Below are positions 21,751 to 29,586 of a stretch of 64,000 nucleotides of DNA, piece by piece. The DNA lies in contig NW_027395283.1 of NCBI RefSeq assembly GCF_027580225.2, positions 7,692,501-7,756,500 of the forward strand. Reading direction: 5' to 3'. The notes below the pieces were generated by a model. It ran no database searches. It had not been told where the DNA came from and saw only the letters and a list, made by a program, of their open reading frames with translations. Position numbers and translations under genes: made by a program. Positions within the stretch are counted from its first letter, which is position 1. The number at the start of each line of letters is the position of its first letter. This DNA is from Misgurnus anguillicaudatus. Its lineage: Eukaryota > Chordata > Actinopteri > Cypriniformes > Cobitidae.

Positions 21751-22246
21751 CTACCAAAATGCCACTGAGGGCTGACCTCTTCCAGTGTCTGCGTAAAGCC
21801 CTCCGATTCCACTTAAGGATAAGGAGAATTAGGTTTTAAGGCAGAAGGCCGGGCACTAGATGTTCCTTTAACCCACAGTAGTGCCAGCGACTGGGAAGCG
21901 CCCTAACTGAGCGGTATAGGGACGCTGCGGAAGCCACCGCCCCGTTAAGGGCTATTGGTGGGCGAAAGTCAACCGTAGTTGAGGTATAAATGACAGCCGT
22001 GGCTGTGTAAGCAAAGCAGTGCTCTGCTGAGGGAAATGTGGGCTAGTAGGATTAACCCCACGGAAAAATACTCACAAAGGAACCCGGTGGGACGCAATGT
22101 GGATGCCCGAGCCAAACACAGGTTCGCGAGGATGCAGCTAGTGAGAGGCTGGCAGCGGATGCTCCGCAACATCAGGCTGCCAAGGCAGCGGAGGAAGGCA
22201 AACAAATTATTACGCGTTTTTGCCTCGATGGCCTTCCATACTGAGG

Positions 22247-23518
22247 TCAGTTTGGAGCAGCAGTTGGAGGCTGCAAGCCGACCTGCGAGCCTGTTCTCTG
22301 TGCTTCCCCTAACGAGGAAAAAACACGAGAGGAGACAGGCTCGACACGAACACTGTAAAATCTAGTGAACGTATTAGGTGTCGCCCAACCAGCAGCTCTG
22401 CAGATGTCTGTTAACGAGGAACCACGAGCGAGTGCCCAAGATGAGGCAACACTTCTAGTAGAGTGAGCTCTCAAATTAAATGGACAAGGAATGCCCTGCA
22501 GATTATAAGCAAGGGCGATAGTATCAACTATCCAATGAGACATCCTCTGCTTAGTGACAGCTTTCCCTCTCTGCTGACCACCGTAACAAACAAAAAGCTG
22601 ATCTGAGGTCCTAAGGCTTTGTGTGTGATCCACGTAGATGCGTAACGCTCGTACGGGGCATAATAAAGACATGGTTGGGTCTGCCGCCTCCGCGGGCAAA
22701 GCTTGCAAGCTCACCACCTGATCTCTGAAGGGAGTGGTGGGAACTTTGGGCACGTAGCCTGGTCTGGGTCTCAATGTAACACTCGAGACAGCAGGGCCAA
22801 ACTGAAGGCACGAATCGTCGATAGAGAATGCATGAAGGTCACCTACCCTCTTAACAGAGGCCAATGCGAGTAGGGTCAGAGTTTTCATTGATAAAAACTT
22901 CAGACTCACAGACTGCAAAGGCTCAAATGGGTTTCCCCGCAGGGCTTTCAGCACCATGGACAGGTCCCAAGGAGGAATAGAGGGAGGGCGCGAGGGGTTT
23001 AGCCTATGAGCGCCTCTTAAAAACCTAATAACTAAGTCGTGCTGGCTGACTGATCTGCCGTTAATAAGTGAGTGATGAGCAGAAATAGCAGCGATATCAA
23101 CTTTAATGGTGGAGGGTGACAGCCTACCATCTAACCGGCGTTGAAGGTATGAAAGCACGATATTAATGGGGCATTCTCGGGGGTCCTCGCATTGCGAAGA
23201 GCACCAATCGACGAAAAGGTTCCATTTAAGCGCGTAAGCCCGTCTTGTGGACGGAGCTCGAGCCGCGGCGATGGTGTTAGATATCGCTTGCGATAAATCA
23301 CCTAAACCTTGTGCGCGCTCAACGACCATACGTGGAGATCCCACAGGTCGGGGCGCGGGTGCCATAATGTGCCCCCTCCTTGAGAAAGAAGGTCCTTCCT
23401 CAGGGGAATTCGCCAGGGAGGGGCTGTCGCGAGGAGCATTAGTTCTGGAAACCAATTCCTGGTCGTCCAGTAAGGAGCGACCATTAGAAGGCTCTCCTCG
23501 TCCTGCCTGACTTTGCAC
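22247..23518 (-). CDS. DIRS tyrosine recombinase
   Basis: A 423-codon minus-strand frame overlapping the end of the RT frame by about 217 bp. It has the order of a tyrosine recombinase: an N-terminal SAM-like domain (STRRAYALKWNLFVDWC, INIVLSYLQ), then the catalytic domain with the first Arg in ASVKRVGDLHAF, the H-x-x-R box in LRAHSTRSVASSWA and the Tyr in FTRFYSVRV. All four main catalytic residues are visible and the frame is open. It would insert the circular DNA copy. The true start is unclear; only the region from about GDLSQAIS onward matches the domain. Confidence 0.9.
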   Translation of the reverse strand: MQSQAGRGEPSNGRSLLDDQELVSRTNAPRDSPSLANSPEEGPSFSRRGHIMAPAPRPVGSPRMVVERAQGLGDLSQAISNTIAAARAPSTRRAYALKWNLFVDWCSSQCEDPRECPINIVLSYLQRRLDGRLSPSTIKVDIAAISAHHSLINGRSVSQHDLVIRFLRGAHRLNPSRPPSIPPWDLSMVLKALRGNPFEPLQSVSLKFLSMKTLTLLALASVKRVGDLHAFSIDDSCLQFGPAVSSVTLRPRPGYVPKVPTTPFRDQVVSLQALPAEAADPTMSLLCPVRALRIYVDHTQSLRTSDQLFVCYGGQQRGKAVTKQRMSHWIVDTIALAYNLQGIPCPFNLRAHSTRSVASSWALARGSSLTDICRAAGWATPNTFTRFYSVRVEPVSSRVFSSLGEAQRTGSQVGLQPPTAAPN

Positions 23519-26298
23519 AGTGTCTGTGCGATTAAACTTACTGGTGGAAACGCGTATTTGCGCATCCCCCGCGGCCAGCTGTGTGTCAGCTCATCCACGC
23601 CGAGGCTGCCCTCGGTTAGTGAATAAAACAGGCGACAGTGGGTATCGTCCGGTGACGCAAATAGATCTATCTGCGCACGACCGAACTTCTTCCAAATTAG
23701 CTGTACCGTCTGGGGGTGGAGTCGCCATTCTCCGGGGCGCGCAGCTCGGGAAAGCGCGTCTGCCGCTGTATTGAGCGAACCCGGAATGTGAATGGCACGA
23801 AGGGACCTCAGATGCTTCTGACTCCAAAGGAGGAGATGACGGGCGAGATGCGACATGTGACGAGAGCGCAAACCGCCTTGACGGTTGATATACGCAACGG
23901 TCGCAGTGTTGTCGGTGCGTATTAGTACATCCTTCCCTCGCAGCTCCGTAGCAAAGCGTACGAGTCCCAGATATACAGCCCACAACTCGCAGCAATTGAT
24001 ATGCCAGTGCAGCTGGGGTGCTGTCCACACCCCCGAAGCTGCAAGCCCGTTGTACTTGGCTCCCCACCCCGTGTTGGATGGATCTGTGTGTACAACAGCA
24101 TGCCAATAAATCTGTTTCATGGAAACCCCTGCTCTCAGAAACGCAGGGTCTAGCCACGGGGTGAATGTTAGACGACACGCAGGTGTAATGGTTACACGGT
24201 GAATGCCGGCGCGCCACGCTCTCCTCGGGACTCGATCGTGAAGCCAACGCTGAAGCGGTCTCATATGGAGCAGCCCGAGCGGTGTCACGGCCGCGGCTGC
24301 TGCCATATTTCCCAGGAGCTTCTGAAATTGTTTCAGAGGGACCGCGTTCTTCCTTCGGAAAGAACCAAGGCAAGTCAGAATTGATTGGACGCGCGCTTCT
24401 GTTAAACGTGCCGATAAATCGATCGAGTCCAGTTCCATCCCGAGAAAAGAGGTCCTCTGCGTGGGGCAAAGTTTGCTCTTTTCCCAGTTGACCCGAAGAC
24501 CCAGACGGGCGAGATGCCGAAGCGTTAAGTCTCTGTGCTCGCAAAGCGTCCGCCGAGAATGCGCTATTATAAGCCAATCGTCGAGGTAAGCCAAAATGCG
24601 AACACCGCTCTCTCTCAGGGGCTTTAACGCCGCTTCCACTACTTTCGTAAATACACGGGGAGAGAGAGACAGCCCGAACGGTAGTACATTGTATTGGTAT
24701 GCCTGCCCCTCGAATGCAAAGCGCAGAAACGGTCTGTGGCGAGGGAGAATGGACACATGAAAGTACACGTCTTTCAGATCTATTGCTGCAAACCAATCTT
24801 GGGGGCGTATTGACTGAAATATCAGTTTCGGCGTTATCATTCTGAAGGATCGTCTTTGGAGAGATCGGTTCAGAACGCGCAAATCCAAGATCGGTCGTAA
24901 CCCACTGCCCTTCTTTGGAACTATGAAATACGGGCTGTAAAACCCTGAGCTCATCTCGGCTGGAGGGACCGGTTCGATCGCGTCCTTTGCCAGGAGGACA
25001 TCAAGTTCTGCACGGAGTACATGTGCATCGGACGCTTTCACTGTAGTGAAACGAATGCCCGAGAATTTGGGTGTGTGCCGGTTGAATTGAATTTCGTAAC
25101 CGAGGCGGATCGTGCGTAATACCCATCGGGACGGGCTGGTAAGCTGAAGCCAAGCTTCCAGAGACCGTGCGAGGGGAATTAACGGCACAACCGGAGAGCT
25201 CGCGGTGGGGCAGACGAGCGGAACAGGTGAGACTGCCGGTGCGCGCGCCGTAAGAGCGCACGCAACTACAATGTGTGTGTGTGTTGTGACACTGACCTGA
25301 GACCGCTGAGGGTGCTGGTGGTCCGGTCTCCGCAGTGGAGAGCTCGGACTCCTCAGAACCCCCGCTGGCGATGGAGGAGAGGGAGGATGAGCAGATGAAT
25401 GCCCGCTAACGGCTCTCTCGATCCTCTGAAGACCTGGAGAAGGAATAGGAATGCACTCTTTTTGTGGTTTTGTGGGTGCCGGCTGAGAAGCCGGCGGAAC
25501 AGAAACAAAACGAAACCAAAGATTTTCCACCCAGCCCTCCTCCGGGGGAAGGAGTGGTGCGTTCACCATCTCCCGAAGAGTGATCCCATCCGAATCCAGG
25601 TCGCCCGTCTCAGGGCCGCTTAGATCCCCGTTTGCGACCACGGGAAGCGGGTTGAGCGGGCGGGGCGGGCTGTCGACGGCCGCTCCCCCTCCGTTGTCTG
25701 GATGACTTCCTGGGGGGGGGGGGGCGGAGGCAGCCGCCGCAGGGCGCCCTCGGCGAGGAGCAGACTGGGCAGCCCGTGCTGGTGGACGAGAGGCAGGCCT
25801 CTTGCGCCGGGGCATGATCTTGGAGATCGCTTCAGTCTGCTTCTGAGCGGCGGTGAATTGCTGCGCAAAAGACTCCACCGACTCGCCGAATAGGCCAGTC
25901 TGTGACACTGGAGCGTCCAGGAACTTGTTCTTGTCCGCTTCCGTCATGTCAGCCAGACACAACCATAGGTGGCGTTCTTGGACCACGAGTGTAGACATCG
26001 CACGACCAATCGCCTGCGCCGTCACCTTCGTAGCGCGGAGAGCCAAATCAGTGGCAGCCCGGAGCTCCGAGAAGACGGGTGAGTTGTGTCCTCCCTCATG
26101 CAGATCTCGTAAGGCCTTCGCTTGATGGACCTGCAGCAAAGCCATTGCATGCAGAGCCGAAGCCGCCTCTCCACAAGCCTGATGGGCAGCGCCCGTTAAA
26201 CCGGATGACTGTCTACAAGCCCGAGAGGGAAGGGTTGGGCGGTCCTTCCAGGAGGCAGCGGTGGTCGGACACAGCTGCATCGCGACGCCCCGCTCCAC
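23302..26298 (-). CDS. DIRS Gag C-terminus, reverse transcriptase, RNase H and methyltransferase-like domain
   Basis: An open frame of about 998 codons. The first 170 residues continue Gag (ATDLALRATKVTAQAIG and VQERHLWLCLADM blocks). A proline-rich linker follows. RT has GSGLRPILDLRVLN, FAAIDLKDVYFHV and LAYLDDWLII (catalytic YLDD near 24580). RNase H shows VVHTDPSNTGWGA, CELWAVYLGL, LIRTDNTATVAYI and NTAADALSR. The C-terminal block with AQIDLFASPDDTHC and AFPPVSLIAQ matches the region called methyltransferase-like in DIRS elements. Gag and RT share one frame here; whether that is the ancestral layout I cannot tell. Confidence 0.88.
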   Translation of the reverse strand: MERGVAMQLCPTTAASWKDRPTLPSRACRQSSGLTGAAHQACGEAASALHAMALLQVHQAKALRDLHEGGHNSPVFSELRAATDLALRATKVTAQAIGRAMSTLVVQERHLWLCLADMTEADKNKFLDAPVSQTGLFGESVESFAQQFTAAQKQTEAISKIMPRRKRPASRPPARAAQSAPRRGRPAAAASAPPPPGSHPDNGGGAAVDSPPRPLNPLPVVANGDLSGPETGDLDSDGITLREMVNAPLLPPEEGWVENLWFRFVSVPPASQPAPTKPQKECIPIPSPGLQRIERAVSGHSSAHPPSPPSPAGVLRSPSSPLRRPDHQHPQRSQVSVTTHTHIVVACALTARAPAVSPVPLVCPTASSPVVPLIPLARSLEAWLQLTSPSRWVLRTIRLGYEIQFNRHTPKFSGIRFTTVKASDAHVLRAELDVLLAKDAIEPVPPAEMSSGFYSPYFIVPKKGSGLRPILDLRVLNRSLQRRSFRMITPKLIFQSIRPQDWFAAIDLKDVYFHVSILPRHRPFLRFAFEGQAYQYNVLPFGLSLSPRVFTKVVEAALKPLRESGVRILAYLDDWLIIAHSRRTLCEHRDLTLRHLARLGLRVNWEKSKLCPTQRTSFLGMELDSIDLSARLTEARVQSILTCLGSFRRKNAVPLKQFQKLLGNMAAAAAVTPLGLLHMRPLQRWLHDRVPRRAWRAGIHRVTITPACRLTFTPWLDPAFLRAGVSMKQIYWHAVVHTDPSNTGWGAKYNGLAASGVWTAPQLHWHINCCELWAVYLGLVRFATELRGKDVLIRTDNTATVAYINRQGGLRSRHMSHLARHLLLWSQKHLRSLRAIHIPGSLNTAADALSRAARPGEWRLHPQTVQLIWKKFGRAQIDLFASPDDTHCRLFYSLTEGSLGVDELTHSWPRGMRKYAFPPVSLIAQTLCKVRQDEESLLMVAPYWTTRNWFPELMLLATAPPWRIPLRKDLLSQGGGTLWHPRPDLWDLHVWSLSAHKV

Positions 26299-27062
26299 GG
26301 GGGGATCCCCGTATAACCCTTAGCGGCTCCGTTGGTGAGGGAGGTGAGGGGGGAGGGCTGAATCGGCCGTAACCGGGTAGAGTACGGCGACTTCCAAGTC
26401 CGTGACAGCTCCTCGTGCACCTCGGGGAAGAAAGGTACTGGTGGAGAGGGCTGTGAAGCCCGGGCAGCTCCGAAGAACCAATCATCCAGGCGGGACGGTT
26501 CGGGCTGAGGGGGGTTAACCCACTCCAACCCTACGGTCTCCGCCGCTCGAGAGAGCACAGCCACCATCTCCGGGTCAAACTCCGGCGTCACGACCCGACC
26601 AGAGGGAGGAAGAACGTCGGAGTCAGCTTCGGAAAGAGGGGCTCCACCCTCGGGTGTTGCGGTCGAAGCGGGTCCAGAGGGAGGCGCAACGGATTCTACA
26701 GTGCTCGTAGAACACGAGGCTGCAGTCTCCATAGGCACCTCTACCGGCTGAGGACGGGAAGGCTGAGAGCCGGAGGACGAATCCCCCAACCGGCTCAGCA
26801 CAGTTAGACGCAGATCGTCCTTAGAGAGCTTCGCGGCCGCTCCGTGGCGGCGGTCAGAACTCACCGGACGCGGACGCCGTTCCCGTAGAAACGACAACCG
26901 CCTGCGTAAATCCAGCAGGGACATCTCCTCGCAATGAGAACATGCACCCCCAGCGAACGCAGCCTCCACATGCTCGATGCCCAAGCATGAAAGACAGCGC
27001 TCGTGACCGTCCTTTGGACCCATGTACTTGCCGCATCCAAGAACACACGGACGAAAAGCCAT
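26299..27062 (-). pseudogene. DIRS Gag N-terminal part, frameshifted
   Basis: Starts most plausibly at ATG 27062 (MAFRPCVLGCGKYMG). The N-terminus has a Cys/His cluster (CVLGC, HERCLSC, CSHC), likely zinc-binding. The frame proceeds to about GYTGIPP and then loses homology; the expected VERGVAMQLCP continues in the next frame from 26298. The break coincides with a run of six C (minus strand, near 26299-26304); seven would restore phase. So a 1-bp slippage deletion, or a sequencing error in this homopolymer, explains it. An in-frame extension reaches up to 27155. Confidence 0.8.
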
Positions 27063-27344
27063 CCTGAAAAGGACGCTGATCTCCGGATATACGAGAGAGT
27101 GGCTGCCTTTAACAAGGCACAAAGCTCTCCGTATCACTCTTTTAGGGAAATTCACTCTAGATGCTCAGTTGATGATGCGCACAGGGATCAGCAACGCACT
27201 CACTAAAACTCAAAACAAAAAAGATGCAGAGTAGTGGAAAACTGCAGCGTCCGCTGTGGTACTGCTTGTCCAACCAACTTCAGCAATCGTTTCCCACCAG
27301 AGCAGAGAGTAGCTTCTCAGTAGCAGATACTGCCGGCTTTCGAA

Positions 27345-27537
27345 GCGATAAAAAGCTGATTTCTATATTTGCACCTGTGGCTTATATACGCACCTGGCGG
27401 GGCGGCGCCAGCATTATGCAAATATCTCAATGCCAAGTTCATTGCCGTTTTAGTAGTATTCGAAGCAGATTGGTCTCTCTAAGCGAGTTCCCAATTTGTC
27501 GGTCACGACGTGACGTCGTAGTGACCGACTGAAAGGG
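27345..27537 (-). repeat. DIRS terminal repeat, 5' side, with TATA box
   Basis: Inverse of the 3'-side repeat. On the minus strand it contains CGTATATAAGCC (TATATAAG at about 27382-27389), a good TATA box placed to drive the minus-strand genes. The same motif occurs inversely at about 21532 in the other repeat, so transcription from both ends is possible. Confidence 0.8.
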
Positions 27538-27540
27538 AAC

Positions 27541-27640
27541 TATAGACTAACACAGATGGAACTATGAAAGTCAACACTATGACTGAAGAAATCCATAATA
27601 CATCAAAACAGAAACACAACCCGGTGGCCCAAGTTTTTTT
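27541..27640. mobile_element. decayed hAT copy, right part after the DIRS insertion
   Basis: AAAGTCAACACTATGACTGA and CAAAACAGAAACACA match AAGTCAATACTATGACTGA and AAAACAGAAACAC at 62113-62166 in the second hAT copy. No intact right terminal repeat is visible. Confidence 0.6.
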
Positions 27641-27836
27641 CAGAGGTTTGTTTTTGGTTCAGACATCTATTGTAGGCATTCTTGGCAGTTTTTCCTGAGG
27701 CTTTTTTAATATGCATACCGTCATTGGATTTATACCGTACCGTCCGAAATCAAGAAGTATATTGTGATAAAATTTTGGCCATAGCGTCCAGCCATATGAT
27801 AGAGAAACATTGAATTTTATTATTTTAAAATGTATA

Positions 27837-28054
27837 GGGGTGGTTTCCCAGACAGGGATTAGACTAGTCCTAGACTAAAGTAAATGTAATAGCTGTCCAA
27901 ACTGAAAACAACTTGCACTGACATATTTTAAAATACCTTAAAATGCACACAAGTAATGTTTTTAGTAAGGTGTGTTTGTTAAAACAATTTATATTTCATA
28001 ATTAAACTAAGGCCTAGTCCTGGCTTAAGCTAATCCCTATCTGGGAAACCACCC
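27837..28054. mobile_element. MITE, GGTTTCCCAGACAG family, copy 1
   Basis: Ends GGGGTGGTTTCCCAGACAG and, inverse, CTGGGAAACCACCC. Shares GATTAGACTAGTCCTAGAC, ATGCACACAAGTAATG and AAGGCCTAGTCCTGG with copies at 50001 and 52221. No ORF. Confidence 0.85.
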
Positions 28055-28580
28055 ATAAAACATTATTTCTGAATGTTGTGTAAAAATATTGCTGTAGAAA
28101 ACACAATTCACTTATTAGGTTTAGAAGTTGATGATTTTTTTCATTTAAAGTCATCATGGTGTTGATTAGTGTTTGTTTTAGTTGAACTCTTGACCCTTGA
28201 CTTTTTGTTTACTAGTTCTTCCCTGGTTGTGTTAACTTTGTGTATATAAAACACATTTGTTATGGTAATGTAAAGTTAGTGTTATTCTGTAGCAGTTGGT
28301 AGATACGTTGTTGTTTTAAACATTGTGTGAAAATTAAAACATGAAATTGTCATAATGTTTGAAAATGGTAGAATGTAACATTCATCTAACGTTCAGACAA
28401 CACAGAAACGTTCTTAGAACGTCAAGAAAACTGGACACTTTTATATTGGCAGAATGTTGGGAACTTTTTTCAGATTGACTGCTGATTTATGTACAACATT
28501 AAGAAAATGACTTTTGTTAGAAAAGATTCTTCCAAAGTAAGAGTTCAAAATAAAATCATAAAATAATTAAATTAATTGTA
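28055..28580. other. unassigned intergenic sequence
   Basis: AT-rich, no ORF or known repeat recognised except short words such as ACGTTCTTAGAACGT-like palindromes near 28410. Confidence 0.4.
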
Positions 28581-28584
28581 TTAA

Positions 28585-28668
28585 AGCAACACAATTGTAC
28601 TGTTGCGCTTTTAAACCTCATGTGGGAGCCGTAATCAAATCTTACAGGGAAAACTACATAGTGTTGCT
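28585..28668. mobile_element. short TTAA MITE (AGCAACAC ends), internally deleted copy
   Basis: TTAA at 28581-28584 and 28669-28672 flank inverted ends AGCAACAC and GTGTTGCT. The complete relative is at 33626-33901. Confidence 0.75.
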
Positions 28669-28711
28669 TTAATATGTAAACAGTCATGTGATTGTTGTTA
28701 GTTTTACTTAC

Positions 28712-29586
28712 TTGAGTTTTTTGGTTTCTTTAATCACAAGCTGCAGTCTCACAAGAACTTCATCTGCTGTATTTTTATCTCCAATAAATGTATTTAGATC
28801 AAGTTTATCCAAATGCTGCTCAGACATTAACAACACAAAAACTACAGCTGCCCACTGTGAAGAGGAGAGTTTGGAGTCTCCTACTGATGAAGATGTCACA
28901 TAATGTTGAATCTCCTGCAGCAGTGAATCATCACCCAGTTCATTCAGACAGTGAATCAGATTGATGGATTTCTCTGTAGACAGATTCTCATTCATCTTCT
29001 GTTTAATGTACTTAACAGTTTTCTCTTTCTTGTAGGAGCATCTTCTCATCTGTGTCAGTAGATCCTGTAAGAGAATCTGATTGGACTCCAGCGAAAGACC
29101 CAAAAGAAAACGCAGGAAAAGATCCAGATGTCCATTCTTACTCTGTAAAGATTCATCTACAGCTCGCTGATGTAACTCAAATGTTGAGTTCTTCTTTGCT
29201 GATTTATGTTTTACCATGTCTAAAATATTAAAAAGTCGAACTGGTTCAGGACTTTGATTTAACACATTTCTGTAGTTGTTTGTAGAGGAGATGTGAGCAT
29301 AAAGAGCTGCTAGATGTTCCTGGATGCTGAGATGAACAAAGCAGTAAACTTTCCCCTGATACAAACCAAACTCCTCTCTGAAGATCTGAGTACACAATCC
29401 TGAGTACACTGATGCTTCTGCTACATCAATGTCACACTCTCTCAGGTCTTTATCATAGAAGATCAGATTGCCTTTCACAAGCTGCTCAAAAGCCAGTTTC
29501 CCCAGTTTGAAGATCATGTCTTTATCTTTCTTCTCATAGTCCTTCTGATGTTTGATGTTTGTCTGAATGATCAGGAAGTGTGTGTA
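28712..29586 (-). pseudogene. NLR gene 1 large exon, 3' part (winged helix)
   Basis: Resumes [15 protein letters not shown] and continues [39 protein letters not shown] and [10 protein letters not shown], the blocks that follow NACHT in fish NLRs, to KETKKLK. GTAAGT at 28706-28711 (minus strand) is the donor. The open frame has no damage. Confidence 0.9.

Larger units (their letters stand above)
21355..27540 (-). mobile_element. DIRS-type tyrosine-recombinase retrotransposon
   Basis: A 6.19-kb element with coding on the minus strand. It has inverted terminal repeats, AAC at both ends (21355-21357 and 27538-27540), an internal complementary region at 21640-21750 that joins the complements of both termini, and Gag, RT/RNase H/methyltransferase-like and tyrosine recombinase frames. 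There is no target site duplication, as expected for recombinase-mediated integration of a circle. It landed in an older hAT copy. The structure looks complete; the only damage I found is one frameshift in Gag. Confidence 0.92.

Noticed and set aside
23591..24796. 401-codon minus-strand frame inside the DIRS RT region
   Set aside because: It is an out-of-frame shadow of the RT/RNase H gene, rich in Ser, Arg and Pro without domain signatures.
27345..27540. TSD search around the DIRS element
   Set aside because: Only the AAC trinucleotide is shared, which belongs to the element's termini and junction; DIRS elements are not expected to make TSDs.
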